DNA of 64,000 nucleotides from Siphlonurus alternatus (taxonomy: Eukaryota; Arthropoda; Insecta; Ephemeroptera; Siphlonuridae), in NCBI GenBank assembly GCA_949825025.1, contig OX463783.1:16527628-16591627 (forward strand), in the 5' to 3' direction. Both the position numbers and the translations under genes were made by a program. How positions within the stretch are numbered: position 1 is the first letter of the stretch; the number at the start of each line of letters is the position of its first letter. Shown in pieces: positions 1 to 11,846 of the stretch. The notes beneath the pieces are model-generated. The model was not told the DNA's origin and did no database searches. It worked only from the letters and a program-made list of their open reading frames with translations.

Positions 1-591
1 ATAAGTAACTTCAGAATCATACATTAATTATTACTTCCATGAGTTATATTTAATTTTTTCATGGTCACATGAAATACACATACTGTATGTGCAAAATCTA
101 GTAGCTAGCTCACAAATGTCAACTTTATCAGTTGAAGTCCATTCATCTCAGACAAAATCTTTTGGACAAGAACAATCAATATTCAAATCACAATACTTAA
201 AATTAGTCTTACTTTTATTCTTTTTTAATATCAATTGTCAAATTTAATAGGAATTCATTGTAAATATATATAAATATAATATGAAATCTTCAGTGCCTTA
301 CACTTTTCAGTTAAAGACTTAACTAAATAATTTGAACTGTAAATTCTATAATTATCTATAATATGTGAATAAAATTAGAAAATATATATGATAAAATATT
401 ATATAAATTCATGTTAATATTAGCAATAATTTTACAACAATAAAATAAAAACTAGCAAATTTAAATTTGCACAAGAATCCCAGGGTTATCCCAAGGATAT
501 TGACCATGCAGAGCCAACAGACCCGATACAAAAAAAAAATAATAATAATAATAAAGAGAACTCACCTAACTCCTATTCTCTCTCTCACCAG

Positions 592-717
592 CTGATACAC
601 AACTATGGTCACGGAGGTTATGGTGTTACAAGCTCACCAGGCACTGCCAAGCACGCCACTCGTCTAGTACGCCAACAGCTGAGTGCAAGTTTCGGCAGCT
701 CACACAGCAAGCTCTAG
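592..717 (+). CDS. D-amino-acid oxidase / D-aspartate oxidase, last coding exon (5' part outside window)
   Basis: The exon encodes 41 residues and a TAG stop, in phase 0 after a pyrimidine-rich acceptor ending CACCAG. It opens with LIHNYGHGGYGVTSS, the glycine-rich C-terminal signature of the DAO/DDO flavoenzyme family, which contacts FAD (family knowledge). It ends in Ser-Lys-Leu, the canonical type 1 peroxisomal targeting signal, as expected for a peroxisomal enzyme that deaminates D-amino acids to 2-oxo acids, ammonia and hydrogen peroxide. No earlier exon is visible in bases 1-591, so the gene enters from the left. The exon is much richer in GC than its flanks. DAO and DDO cannot be told apart from this piece. 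Confidence 0.88.
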   Translation: MIHNYGHGGYGVTSSPGTAKHATRLVRQQLSASFGSSHSKL

Positions 718-786
718 TATAAACGTAACTAAAAAGAGAGGAACATTACCTCTGCTAGATTTACTGGCACTGTACCTCTAAAAACA

Positions 787-901
<115 letters not shown>

Positions 902-1043
902 AATGGAGGTATGCAAATTTGAGGGAGGTAAAAAGAGATATGAGCCAAGTTTAATTCATATATCTTCATAATTTATGTAGACTTCAAATACAAAATGAGC
1001 AGAGATAGTGTTCAGACTCTTACAAGATGACCCTACTTTAAGT

Positions 1044-1049
1044 AATAAA
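1044..1049 (+). terminator. Candidate polyadenylation signal of the oxidase gene
   Basis: This is the first AATAAA downstream of the oxidase stop, about 330 bp away and beyond the TA tract. The assignment rests on position only. Confidence 0.4.
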
Positions 1050-1236
1050 ATAGTATTTGGGATGCTAACTTTTAAAATAACTGTAATAATGTCTGATATA
1101 AAAAATATATACAAATATTATGATTTAAAAAATTAATTATTAAAATCAATTATGCTAGAATACTAATAAAAATATTAAAAATAAGATACTATAACTTCAT
1201 ACTTGAGCAATTCAAAGTTTAAATATATACAGTAAT

Positions 1237-1681
1237 GGACAATTTGCATCAAATTTTTGTAGTAGCTCAATCGAAAGAGGAGGTCACCTGTGAATTTTAT
1301 GAGATTTTTATTCTTACTGCATCATGGCTAAAAGAGAGATGTAAAGAGGTCACGTGACCTGGAGGCGTCGCCTATGACGTCATTGAACTGTTCGGTCAAA
1401 CAAACGATTGACTTTATAACTCTTGTAAATAACCACGTTGCTATGGAAACAAGCAACAATTAATTTATTATTTACAAGCGTTATATAGACGATCGTTTGC
1501 TTGACCAGACAGTTCAATGACGTCATTGGCGACACGGGCGACGCCTCCAGGTCATGTGACCTCTTTACATCCCTATTTTAGCCATGATGCAGTAAGAATA
1601 AAATTCTTATAAAATTCATAGGTGTATTTTTCGACCTCCTCTTTCGATTGAGCTACTAAAAAAAGTTGATGCAAATTGTTC
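1237..1681. mobile_element. Foldback MITE, family D (445 bp)
   Basis: Terminal inverted repeats begin GGACAATTTGCATCAA and end with its near-perfect reverse complement, and are flanked on both sides by AT, a possible 2-bp target duplication. The arms continue inward through a shared AGCTCAATCGAAAGAGGAGG block to symmetric TGACGTCA sites at about 1375 and 1518. There is no coding capacity. The terminal GGA, the AT flank and a short GAATTTT block link it to families A-C. Confidence 0.85.
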
Positions 1682-2393
1682 ATTGTACTTTTAATATGTA
1701 TTGTGCATATTTCTTTTATATTAGACATGACTTATATTTCAATTAATTCTTTTTATTAATTCATGAAAAAGGAAAATGTAGGGTACATAAATTTTATGAA
1801 ATATTTTTCTACAGACCAATACAACTTAATACATCAATTCAGCATTCCATATTGCATGAAAACTATTAATAATTAATTGCAATACATAGAAGAGCTGAAA
1901 AATTACAAGTTGATAATGAAATATAATTTTAACCAGAACCGTTCTCTATATATACACACAGTAGTAGTCTTTTATAATAAAAATAAAATTCACAATTAAT
2001 TTAAATTAGTATTACATAAATAAGTATTTAATTAACTGTTTTTACATTACAAGCAATAAAAAACAGAACGATTTGCATGTTTCAGAATTTGTGTATTATT
2101 TATAATTTTCTGTAGGTAAATATATGACAAAAAGTTCAGTGAACAGTTTAATATATGTACATAAAGCATATTGTATTATAAATAATATACCTTAATTACC
2201 CTAAAGTTTGCTCCGTTTAATATAGTGGTATTAGTAATGCTGTAATCAAATCATAATTACAATATACCAGTTCTAATACTATAAATAAAAATTACTAAGT
2301 TACAAGATATACTGTATAGATAAATTACACTCTGAAAAAAGTGCAGAATTTATACAAACAAGCAAGCTTTAAAATAGTTCTCTTTTTAATTAA

Positions 2394-2740
2394 GGGTAAG
2401 GTAACGCCACCAATGTTAAAAAAAATCCCTCTCACAAAAATTCTGAAAAAAATTTAAAATGTTCTCCTCTATACCCCCTATCAGTACCTAAAATATCAGG
2501 TATACAAATACGATCTAGTTTTTGAGTTATGAATTTTTAAAGTTGACCAATTTAACATGGGAGTTTCATTTCTCCATGTTAAAGTAGTCAACTTTAAAAA
2601 TTTATAACTCAAAAACTAGATCGTATTTGTACACCTGATATTTTAGGTACTGATAGGGGGTATAGAGGAGAACATTTTAAATTTTTTTCAGAATTTTTGT
2701 GAGAGGGATTTTTTTTAACATTGGTGGCGTTACCTTACCC
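2394..2740. mobile_element. Foldback MITE, family E, TTAA target (347 bp)
   Basis: An almost perfect palindrome with ends GGGTAAGGTAACGCCACC and its complement, flanked by TTAA on both sides. TTAA duplication is typical of piggyBac-type transposases, although other superfamilies share it. A copy of identical length lies at 34949-35295 in the opposite orientation, a diverged copy at 46075-46439 and half a copy at 26061-26298. It has no open frame. Confidence 0.9.
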
Positions 2741-2744
2741 TTAA

Positions 2745-3099
2745 AGTTTTATAGAGAAAAAAAAAAAAAAAAAAAAAAATAAGGAAATGAATCCTTTCTC
2801 ACTTAATTTACAGTATGTTAAAAAGATTAATTATAATTAATACATTTTAATTACAAAGTTAATTTCACTTAATCTATCATAATATATACAATTAACTTTG
2901 ACAAAAATTTCAAATACATTTCTATTTATAAATTCTGTACCAGTTTGTTTCTTCTTCTTATTTTTTAAGGAGCACACAGAGTTTTGCTTTAAAGCAAGTG
3001 TATGTCATACACTATTATAAGCCGATAGTTTTTATGTGTGAGCTGTTGTATTTGACTCATGTGCTCCCTTTAAAAGATCCTGGTCGGTATGCTCAATGG
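2745..3099. other. AT-rich spacer downstream of the MYND gene
   Basis: Holds a poly(A) run at about 2758-2779 and presumably the 3' UTR of the minus-strand gene. I see no clear polyadenylation signal or other feature. Confidence 0.5.
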
Positions 3100-6078
3100 C
3101 TAGTTATCTAAATTTAAATGAGAGAAGTCACACAAGCCGAGATCAAACTCCAAGTGTTCTGCCATGTGTTCCTGCTTCCACCAAGCCTCCTTGCAACTCT
3201 TACTACAAAAATAATTGACATCAGGGTATTTATCTTCAATGCACTTCTCACAAACAATGAACTTATGACGAGCCTCCTTCCTTGAACAACATCTGCACAA
3301 TTTTCTAGGTTTTTCAACAACCTTTTTGACAAGATTTTTAGAATGGAAAATTGTCAACATCTTATCAAGTGCAACAAAATTACCATCTAAGTAATAGGAT
3401 ACTGCAATTTTCAATTCTGGTGGATCATCTACCAATTGTTCAATCAATTCAAATTTTGCTACATCAATGATTTTACGATATTGTTTTAAATTATTGTATA
3501 TTTCTAAAACTGTATTTACATTTTCTTCAACAAATTCAGTTGTTCTTTTAACCGAATATCTTTTTGGATCTAATGCTAATTTTAATAATATGTATTTCCA
3601 TTTGCCTAGGTGACAAACAGAGTCACAAATGATTGATGTTAATTTTTGTACAGATTTAGGTTTGGTGTTCATATACAATCTTGAAATTCTGAATGCACTA
3701 ATCAATTCAAAGATAACTGCTTCTGTGAAGTAAAGCTCTCCAAGTTTTGGACACGTAGGAATTGGGGTCCCAGGTATGCAAGGTTTCCATGCCTCTACGC
3801 AAAGCTCATACAAGTGTTTCAAGAAATAGAATGCTTTCTCCTGCCAAGGTTTGACGATATGATGCATTTCTGGATAAAGAGGATTTCCTGATGTCAAGAA
3901 AGTGTCTGGGAAATTAATAAAACTATCTCTAAGCATGTCATATCCTGGTATACATTCAGCTTCTGCAATTTGCCCTGAATCAGTATAGAAACTTAATAAG
4001 GGATGTATTTTTTCATCAAATGCTAAACTCAAAAATCTCATCTCTTCTACAAGGAATTTTTCTTTTTCTTTTCCTTCTTTTGAAGTATCAATGATACTAC
4101 GTTGTCTGCATTCTGTTTTCCAAGTGTTGTACTTTTTCTCATAGAATTGTATAAGTAAGTGAATGAGTTTCAAGTAATTTAATTGATTGATTTTTGAGTC
4201 AAGAGTGATACTTTGTGATTTCTTAACAAATGATGCAACAAAGCCAGGAAGGACATATTGTACAAATTGCCAGTCAGGAAATGCTTCTCCGCCTTTTCCC
4301 TTGACTTGAAAACTATCTTGCGATACATTGTTTACAATTCTACCTATCCTATCTTCAAATGATTTGGTAATTTTTTCAATTCCAGAGTCTAATTTTGGTA
4401 ATACTTCACCTAAACTTACAGGTCGTCTCCAATCACATGGAAGTTGACGCCACAAAGATGACCTATCTTGTCGATCCCGTTTTAATTTCACTTCATTGAT
4501 AAGTTGAGTCATAGATTCTACACTCATAGGTGGGGCAGAGTCCATTTTTATTGCTACTGGACACAATTTGAATAGAGCACTACAAGCATTTGTCAATCTA
4601 ATAATTTGTTCACGTTCCATATTTTCTAATCCGTAAGCAACTAATCTTCCAATGATTGTGTTTTCTTTCTCACAACCAATCAAAGAAACATAAGCTTGCC
4701 AGTACATCATAGTGTATCCAATAGCAAGATGTGTAGCCTCTTTCATGATTTTACGATTGAATATTTCACTTGCATGTTTTTTTGCATATGATACTTTGAA
4801 TTTGTCTTCTACTTGTTGCTCTGTAACATTTGGAATTCTACCAGGTTTAATGACTAAATCATTCATTGTTTTTATAGTTAAATCTATCCTTGCATCATTA
4901 TCAAGTTTCATATACTGTGATTTTTGATTATGTTCTAAGAATTCATAAAAATTCTTTTCATCTAAATTATAAGGTTTCATAATAAGAGCAAGTTCACTTG
5001 TATCTGGTAGAATTGAAGAATTGGTTTTCAATCTACGGATAACATTTTGAAGTTTTGTTTTGTTTGTTGAGAATGGTGCTGGCACTTCTGAAGAATTCCA
5101 AATGTCATAATTGTAGCATTGAGTGACATAAAATGCAGTCAAATCTGCATCCATGTAGAATCCACTGAATGGCATGAACTCTCCGTTTTTAATATCTTGT
5201 AAAGCTTTGGTTTTTGTGAATGCAATTTTCTTTAAGCTTTTCATCACCTGGTGAGCTTTACCTGATATTAAAAATTGCAATGTAGCTAATGATGGTAATA
5301 CTACCTCATCCAAGATTAAATCAGGATGGCTTTGATTGTATTTGGGATATTTTGAAGCTTGCTGGAAGAGAATGACAAATCCTAGTGTAATTCTTTCTTT
5401 CAATTTACGAACCAACGTAAGTAATTCTACAGCGCAAGCATATATGTTTCCTGGCAATGGCCAATGTCTGAATTCTAACGATCCTCGTTCAAACATCAAC
5501 ACTTCAAACAAAGCTGCAACGAGCCACTGATGTAGTAATACAGGTTTCCATGGTAACTGTATCAATATACAAGGTTCTAGTATGAATTCTATGGCTTTAG
5601 AACAATGATCATTGAGTTTTGGAGCACTTGAAAGTTGATAAACTGATTTTACACATTTTAATAAATCATCAATTTTACCTTTCCATTTGTTTAACATTTT
5701 GGGTTGTTGTTTTGATTTGTTTGCTGTTTCATATTGATTATGTTTACTTTGAATTAAACTTAGGTACTCATGTCCTAATGATTCATTCCATAACATAAAC
5801 CAAATTGTAACACCAAGATAATGTTGATTTTCAGGAGAATCTTTCATTAATTCTGATACATTCACTATATGGAATTTACGGTGTAATAGAGGAGGTACTG
5901 CTAACTCTATTAAATTCCAAAGACGTTCATGATTTGATAATGTCTCACGCAAGAAGATGAAATGTCCTATATCAATGAAGCTTCTGGGATGTCGTTTTGG
6001 TGCTAACGGTGTTGGTAACCAACATATTGTAGTTGGTACAAATGCTGGAGGATCTTCCTCTGCCATTTTATATGCCAT
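3100..6078 (-). CDS. Large intronless protein with C-terminal MYND-like zinc finger, function unknown
   Basis: A single 992-codon open frame. I do not recognise the first ~930 residues. They look globular and helix-rich, with long hydrophobic stretches but no clear signal peptide or membrane segment. At the C-terminus (about residues 930-980) is a zinc finger of the pattern C-x2-C-x11-C-x2-C-x11-C-x3-C-x8-H-x3-H, close to MYND, which mediates protein-protein contacts. The gap between the fourth and fifth cysteines is longer than usual and the last ligand is His rather than Cys. A second Met at residue 5 is an alternative start. The codons are AT-rich with no intron, unlike the opsin and XDH genes. 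The frame is long and undamaged, so it is probably functional. Confidence 0.85.
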   Translation of the reverse strand: MAYKMAEEDPPAFVPTTICWLPTPLAPKRHPRSFIDIGHFIFLRETLSNHERLWNLIELAVPPLLHRKFHIVNVSELMKDSPENQHYLGVTIWFMLWNESLGHEYLSLIQSKHNQYETANKSKQQPKMLNKWKGKIDDLLKCVKSVYQLSSAPKLNDHCSKAIEFILEPCILIQLPWKPVLLHQWLVAALFEVLMFERGSLEFRHWPLPGNIYACAVELLTLVRKLKERITLGFVILFQQASKYPKYNQSHPDLILDEVVLPSLATLQFLISGKAHQVMKSLKKIAFTKTKALQDIKNGEFMPFSGFYMDADLTAFYVTQCYNYDIWNSSEVPAPFSTNKTKLQNVIRRLKTNSSILPDTSELALIMKPYNLDEKNFYEFLEHNQKSQYMKLDNDARIDLTIKTMNDLVIKPGRIPNVTEQQVEDKFKVSYAKKHASEIFNRKIMKEATHLAIGYTMMYWQAYVSLIGCEKENTIIGRLVAYGLENMEREQIIRLTNACSALFKLCPVAIKMDSAPPMSVESMTQLINEVKLKRDRQDRSSLWRQLPCDWRRPVSLGEVLPKLDSGIEKITKSFEDRIGRIVNNVSQDSFQVKGKGGEAFPDWQFVQYVLPGFVASFVKKSQSITLDSKINQLNYLKLIHLLIQFYEKKYNTWKTECRQRSIIDTSKEGKEKEKFLVEEMRFLSLAFDEKIHPLLSFYTDSGQIAEAECIPGYDMLRDSFINFPDTFLTSGNPLYPEMHHIVKPWQEKAFYFLKHLYELCVEAWKPCIPGTPIPTCPKLGELYFTEAVIFELISAFRISRLYMNTKPKSVQKLTSIICDSVCHLGKWKYILLKLALDPKRYSVKRTTEFVEENVNTVLEIYNNLKQYRKIIDVAKFELIEQLVDDPPELKIAVSYYLDGNFVALDKMLTIFHSKNLVKKVVEKPRKLCRCCSRKEARHKFIVCEKCIEDKYPDVNYFCSKSCKEAWWKQEHMAEHLEFDLGLCDFSHLNLDN

Positions 6079-6744
6079 GATTTATGTACAAACTTTAAAT
6101 AAATTGTGTGAGAAAATTTAAAAAATAATTTTACATTGACTAAAAAGCTATCTTACATATTTTTAAACACTTACATGTAATACAGAGGTAAATCTAATAT
6201 AAATGAAGAGTTAATATTGTCATTATGCCACACTGTCTTGAGGACGGAGGAACATTTCTTCAGTAGTTTACAATTGATGCTCATCTTTTCTACATTGAAC
6301 TGCACAATAGCTGGAAACAGAACAACATCTTCAATAAATATTTTATCACTGTTTGCTTATCATACACAAGATATCAAAAATAAAGTCAATATAGAACCAG
6401 ACTGTCCTGCTTTTATTTTCAAGTACTGTAGATTATTTTAACTTGCTTATGACTAAATATAATTCTTATAGGAATTGTTTGAAAATCTGTTACAAACTAA
6501 TAACATATTTACTGTACGTGATAACAAATCATTTACAATACATATTCTGTATGTTGAATATACCACAAAATCATAACTACTGTAACTTTTATAAATTTTC
6601 AAGCACTATAAATCTTACAGCAATGAACAACTAAAAAAAAATATACATTTTTTTATTTACTATTTTTTTATACTGCATAACATATGTACATGCATAGAGG
6701 GTTCAGAATAATGTTACTTTTTTTTTTTTTTTTTCTTTCTTTTT
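6079..6744. other. Upstream region of the MYND gene, no gene seen
   Basis: AT-rich sequence that should hold the minus-strand promoter. Small open frames here show no recognisable domain or codon pattern. Confidence 0.5.
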
Positions 6745-7212
6745 CAGGTACAACTAACACCAAATCTAATATAAAAATCTTGGGGAAGCAAGCATAATAT
6801 ATGCTTATAACAGCCAAGACCATCACGATGATGAGCTCACCACAAAGTGCAGCAACCTTTGTTACTGAAGCATTATTTCCCAAAAAAAAAAAAAAAAAAA
6901 CAAAAAAAAAAAAAAAAAAAAAAAACAATGCAACTCGCCATTAAAGGTGGCTGCACAGTGTACAGTCAACTCGCATCATGAGCTACATGTACAGTACTGT
7001 ACCTCATCATTTCGATGGCGGCTGTTACAAGCATGAGGTCTGTTCGTAAACCCTGCTTGGTGTACACCTTGCCCCCACTTTCTTACACCAGCTCAGAGGG
7101 TGCAGTGCAAATGACATCACAATTTTTATTCATAAATTTGCTCAGAGTACAACAGACCCAATATTGCTTCCCTGAGATTTTCCAATTAGATTTAAAGTTG
7201 GATGTACCTAGA
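6745..7212. repeat. Degenerate foldback element around two homopolymer runs
   Basis: The block at 6747-6795 (from AGGTACAACTAACACC to GGGGAAGCAAGCA) is the imperfect reverse complement of 7160-7208. Poly(T) at 6719-6735 and poly(A) at 6884-6925 lie at and inside the left arm. A family-G relic sits inside the right half. It is decayed and non-coding. Confidence 0.55.
7036..7159. mobile_element. Family G MITE relic
   Basis: Starts AGGTCTGTTCGTAAACCC and ends CAGACCC, matching in inverted layout the better copy at 29518-29670, including the block for TTTCTTACACCAGCTC. Flanking target repeats are no longer visible. Confidence 0.7.
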
Positions 7213-7987
7213 TAGTAGAATTGTTTTAAAAAATATTAATGCTGTTACCCCCCCCCCTCCGCCGGAGCATCAGTCTTTATGAAAGGAGGGAACCTTAATT
7301 CCCCCCCCCCCCCTCTGAGGCCATGGTTTTCAAACACTGACCTTTTTAATAAGTATACATACATAAAAAAAAATATTTTCTGTACTTCTGGGAAACCTAA
7401 GGGGAAGGAGAAGGGAGGGGAAATCAGAGTAAGTTAATTTCTAGGCACTAGGGAAGAAAAAAACAGTATATGACGGTATGCACAAGTGACTACTTTTGGT
7501 TGAAGTAATTAATTTTTTGTGTGGGTATATTTTGTACAATGAAAATAATTTCTATTATCACAGCTTGTGAGTTTAGTAAACTAACGAACTACTGTACATA
7601 AATGATGTGCCTATGCCATACCTTATAAAAAGCTTTTTGTGTTATCACATCATCCCGTCATCATTTCCGGTATAATGCATAGCACGAAGATGGGCGTTCT
7701 TGCATCCTATAAAAACAAAGACATAATTTAGACGAAATTATAAAAAAATACAATAAATTCATAGTGCTGTGACAATCCCATGGACCTTGATTTCAAATGC
7801 ACTCAACGTCTAGCTGGACTGCCATGCCAGGGTAAGTCAGTTTTGTCATCAAGGTTGACGTAATGTCACCAATAATAATATTTTATGTTGAGCTGGTCAA
7901 TAGGGTTTATCTTTTTATTTGTGTCTAAACCTCTGGTTTTAGGTAAGCCACAGATTTGTTTACCACAAAACACAGCACAACGCCTAA
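7213..7987. other. Non-coding spacer with two poly(C) tracts
   Basis: Runs of C at about 7248-7257 and 7301-7312 bracket a 45-bp spacer. Nothing else is recognisable. The 99- and 81-codon frames starting at 7885 and 7956 overlap each other and look like chance. Confidence 0.5.
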
Positions 7988-8772
7988 GTATGCATATACC
8001 GTATGCATGCATACTGATGCATACAGCAGATTTCATCACAGACAAACAGACGTACCACCGTGCGGGATGTTTGGGCCCGTTTTTTACGATAGTTTCCCCT
8101 CAAAGCACAGCAAGTATTCCTTTGTATTCAATGGTAACGGTATGGCGACTACAGATGGCAGCACTGGTTTTCCCTGTCTCTTAAAATGTCCCCTCCATTA
8201 ATATTACCTCTCACACATGACGTCATGCAAACATAAACATGGTGTATCTTAGTTACCTATCTAAGCAGGCCTAAAAATTCCTCAAGGTGCTTTGTCTGTG
8301 GTTCAACTCCCCGGCCGCAATATTCAAACAGCCCTAATGTATACGTATGCATACTCATAAATTCTTACCAGTACATATGCATATATACATAGCATACATA
8401 TTTGCCCTATGCATACTGTAGCGGTCCTACGTCATCTTAACCTACGACTGTATGCATATATTATGTCCATAATATATGCATATATTATATTATGCATACA
8501 CACGCTAATGATACGTTAGTTACGTATATACACCTATATTTATGCATACGTAGCATAATATATGCATACTGTATGCATAAGCCTACAACGCCTACCGCCT
8601 ACCGTATGCATATGCATACAATCAGCCATCAGGGGCTTAGGCCAACCCCTGCGACCTGCACAAATATTGTAAAAAAAAGTTTCTAATGACCTCTAATTAT
8701 AAAACTATAAGATCCTCATTGAGAAATTGTATTAATATACTTATAAATTACGTCAATTCACAGATATGCATA
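7988..8772. repeat. Cluster of ATGCAT / TATGCATAC motifs
   Basis: I count about sixteen ATGCAT hexamers in under 800 bp, mostly in TATGCATA or GTATGCATAC context, dispersed and not in a regular tandem array. The same motif recurs at 18846-19615 on the other side of the large foldback element. Whether these are protein-binding sites or a decayed satellite cannot be decided here. Confidence 0.6.
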
Positions 8773-9311
8773 TTAATCGAATAACTGCACAAATATTAGA
8801 AACTTTGCCATGCTTTAACTTTTTTGGAACTGTCTGGGTCTACGCCGGTCGTAGACGCATTAAATCTACGCCGGAACTTTTTCAATGTTCAAAACATCCG
8901 TGACGTCACCCGACGTAGCTCTATTAAACCTACGTCGGTTGTATGAAACATATGATTAATGACGTCACTGATATAACAAATGCAAACAACGAGGCTGAAG
9001 TTCAAATTTTTTACTCGATTCAATGACTCGATCGTACGAGTAATTAATAACTAATTATATATTATAGTAATTTATTGTAATAATTGTAATAAACGGTATT
9101 TTAATATGCAGAGTCTATAATTGACTATAATATAGTAATTTTTATATTTATTTACTGTAAATATAATATATATAGTGTATATATTAAGTAAATAAAATTT
9201 TATTAAAATATATTATTAAATTAAATGTACATAGCAATTATAATATATATAAATACTAAAAAAAATAAAAATAAATAAGACAGTGCAAAATTAAGCGGAG
9301 AGGTATATTTA

Positions 9312-10043
9312 AAGTAGCTAGAGTGACGATCTGAGCGATTGCATTTTTTTTAATATTTTAATTATTTTCTTAAAATAGTTTAAGCTGGCCTTTTATTGAG
9401 AAATCAAAACCAAAAAATTCCATCTCAAATAGTTTCACCACAAAAAATTCCCAAATTTGGTGTTTCGGAGGCCTTTGACGTGCAGCCTTATGGAACATAA
9501 AACCGCGTTTTACTCCAATTAACATTTTCTGAACTATGCTACCATTTAAAAAATACCTACGTAATCTATGATGAATTCTTTAATGGAGTTTAAAAAAAAA
9601 AAAATATTTTACGGAGCCGTTTTTTCGGAAAAAAATCTTTAAGTTTTTGCGGGTTAATTCCCATAAGGATTTTCATGATTTTTTTCCAAGAAAACGACCC
9701 CGCAAAAAAAAAAATTTATTTGAAAATTCATTAAAGAATTCATCATAGATTACGTACGTAAGTATTTTTTAAATGGTACCATATAGTTCAGAAGAAAAAG
9801 TTGGAGTAAAACGCGGTTTTATATATGTTCCATAAGGCCGCGCTGCACGTTAAAGCAGGCCTCCGAAACACCAACTTTGGGAATTTTTTGTGGTGAATTA
9901 ATAACTATTTAATTGAGATGGAATTTTTTGGTTTTCATTTCTCAATATATATATATATATATATATATAGAGGGCAGCTTAATAAAGTATCTTTAAAAAA
10001 TAAAATATTAAAAAAAATGAACTCGCTCACTCTACTTTAAAAA
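9312..10043. mobile_element. Nested palindromic element, family L, full copy
   Basis: Arms read outward from about 9640. The left arm includes CCAAAAAATTCCATCTCAAA and TTTCGGAGGCC, mirrored at about 9845-9945. The ends approximate AAAGTAGAGTGACGATC. Part of the right arm is replaced by a short TA tract (9948-9969). Half copies lie at 11510-11790 and 15398-15990. Confidence 0.75.
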
Positions 10044-10076
10044 AAACTTTCCGGCAAAAGAAATAAAAGCGTGAAT

Positions 10077-10415
10077 GGACAACATATACTGCATATACAT
10101 GAAAAAATTTTAATGCAGAAATGAATAAAGGGTGCCAAATTATGCTACTCTGAATTTTTTCAGATTTTTTTGTGCGCGCCGGGACCATTTTTAAATAGTT
10201 ATTGAAAGTCCTGTGATTTCAGTTGGCACCTCTGAATTCTTAATAAAAAGGATAGAGACTGGACGCCTATTGACGCCTCCAGGGGGCGTGGCCGCACTTT
10301 CAATAATTATTTAAAAATAGTTCTGGGTTTCAAATAAATCTGAAAAATTTCAGAGTAGCATAATTTGGTACCCTCTATTCATTTCTGCAATAAAAATTTT
10401 TCATGCATGTTGTCC
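10077..10415. mobile_element. Foldback MITE, family B, copy 1 (339 bp)
   Basis: Ends GGACAACAT and ATGTTGTCC, flanked by AT on both sides. Internal blocks for GCAGAAATGAATAAAGGGTG and GAATTTTTTCAGATTTTT are shared with family A. The second copy, at 56024-56349 in an opsin intron, has the same AT flank. Confidence 0.88.
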
Positions 10416-10501
10416 ATTATAGGCGAAATATTATATTAATTGAAATTCCTTATGAGAAATTTACCCACAAAAATTACAATTAATGAGATATATAGCTAGT
10501 A

Positions 10502-10822
10502 GAATGTGAAAAATTTAGTGGCTTGGTCGCCTTGATCGAAAGAAGGGGTAAAAATATGGTACTGTGAATTTTTTCAGATTTTTCTGAGACTGGGAACTTT
10601 TTTAAAAAATTATTGAAATTCTATTTTGATAACGTCACGTGCGGTACTCCTTAAGAAAAAGGATAGGGCTGTGCCGCCCGTGACGTCATAAAATTAGACT
10701 TTCAATAATTTTTTAAAAATAGTTCCCGGTCTCAGAAAAATCTGAAAAAATTCACGTACGCAGTACAATTAATATATTTTTTTACCCCTTCTTTCGATTA
10801 AGCCACTAAAATTTTCACATTC
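10502..10822. mobile_element. Foldback MITE, family C (321 bp)
   Basis: Ends GAATGTGAAA and TTTCACATTC with flanking TA dinucleotides. The sub-terminal block GATCGAAAGAAGGGGTA is mirrored as TACCCCTTCTTTCGATTA. The inner arms carry the core shared with families A and B (GTGAATTTTTTCAGATTTTT, then GGGAAC, then TTTAAAAAATTATTGAAA). Confidence 0.85.
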
Positions 10823-11065
10823 TATAAAATATCTCATTTTTTTCTTTCCGGAAAAAATAGTCCCGTAAAAAAATATAAACCCCCCTCAGATTTCGTTTAA
10901 AAAAAATCTGATGTGTTTATAGACTTTATAGGAAGGCCTAAGAATTAAGGACGTACCAAGATGAATTAATAATATTTTTGAATTTCGTAGATATAAACTA
11001 AAAAGTTAAAGCGATATTACGAAATAAGCATAAAATGGTCCCCTGGCGCACTGTTATATATTATA

Positions 11066-11240
11066 TAGAATAGAATAGAAAATATCTTTATTGCGGCGAG
11101 GTTTTTAGGCAAGCCCATTCTTGCACCTAGTGCTCGGAGCCAACTTTGCGTCGCTGCCGTTTGGCAAATATATTTTTTAATATTTTTTATTGTGAATTTT
11201 TCTGACCAATATTACAATTGCTAGGCTATAGCCGTGGTAC
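11066..11240 (-). mobile_element. Possible 3' end of a non-LTR retrotransposon
   Basis: Read on the minus strand, a short GC-richer stretch ends in GCAATAAAGATATTTTC followed by (TATTC) repeats. A poly(A)-signal-like end plus simple-repeat tail is typical of insect LINE 3' ends. No protein-coding homology remains. Confidence 0.4.
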
Positions 11241-11509
11241 ATATTGCAAGGAACAAAAATGAACTAAGCATGCATTTTTTTCATTAAGGTCTGTACATAA
11301 TAAAAAAAAAGCGCAACCATGACAAATATGGACGTACGTCTCATAATTCCATTACTGTCTTTTGATAATTCGAATTGTGTTATTTTACAAAATCAATACG
11401 ATTACTTTTGAGCATTGGGTTATCTTTATATAGTATAGGAAAAAAATATATAAAAAATATTAGAAATATTTTTGGCATGCTACCATGCTGTTGCATAGAT
11501 CATGACTTA

Positions 11510-11786
11510 AAGTAGAGTGAGCGATTTAATTTTTTTGAATGTTTTATTTTCTAAAAATAGTTCAACTCGCCCTCTATTGAGAAATGAAAACCAAAAAAAT
11601 CCATCTCAAATAGTTTCACCACAAAAAATTCCCAAAGTTGGTGTTTCGGAGGCCTTTAACATGCATCCTTATATGGAACAGAAAACAGCTTTTTACTCCA
11701 ACTTCGTCTGAACTATGGTACCAATTAAAAAATACATACGTAATCTATGATGAATTCTTTAATGGATTTTCAAATAAATTTTTATA

Positions 11787-11790
<4 letters not shown>
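11510..11790. mobile_element. Family L half copy ending in a TA tract
   Basis: Matches the left arm of the 9312-10043 element from AAAGTAGAGTGAGCGAT through TTTAATGGATTTTCAAAT, where a (TA)n tract (about 11785-11842) takes over. There is no right arm. Confidence 0.65.

Positions 11791-11846
<56 letters not shown>

Noticed and set aside
7885..8201. Overlapping frames of 99 and 81 codons
   Set aside because: Low-quality overlap in a repeat-rich region with no domain, splice or codon signal.
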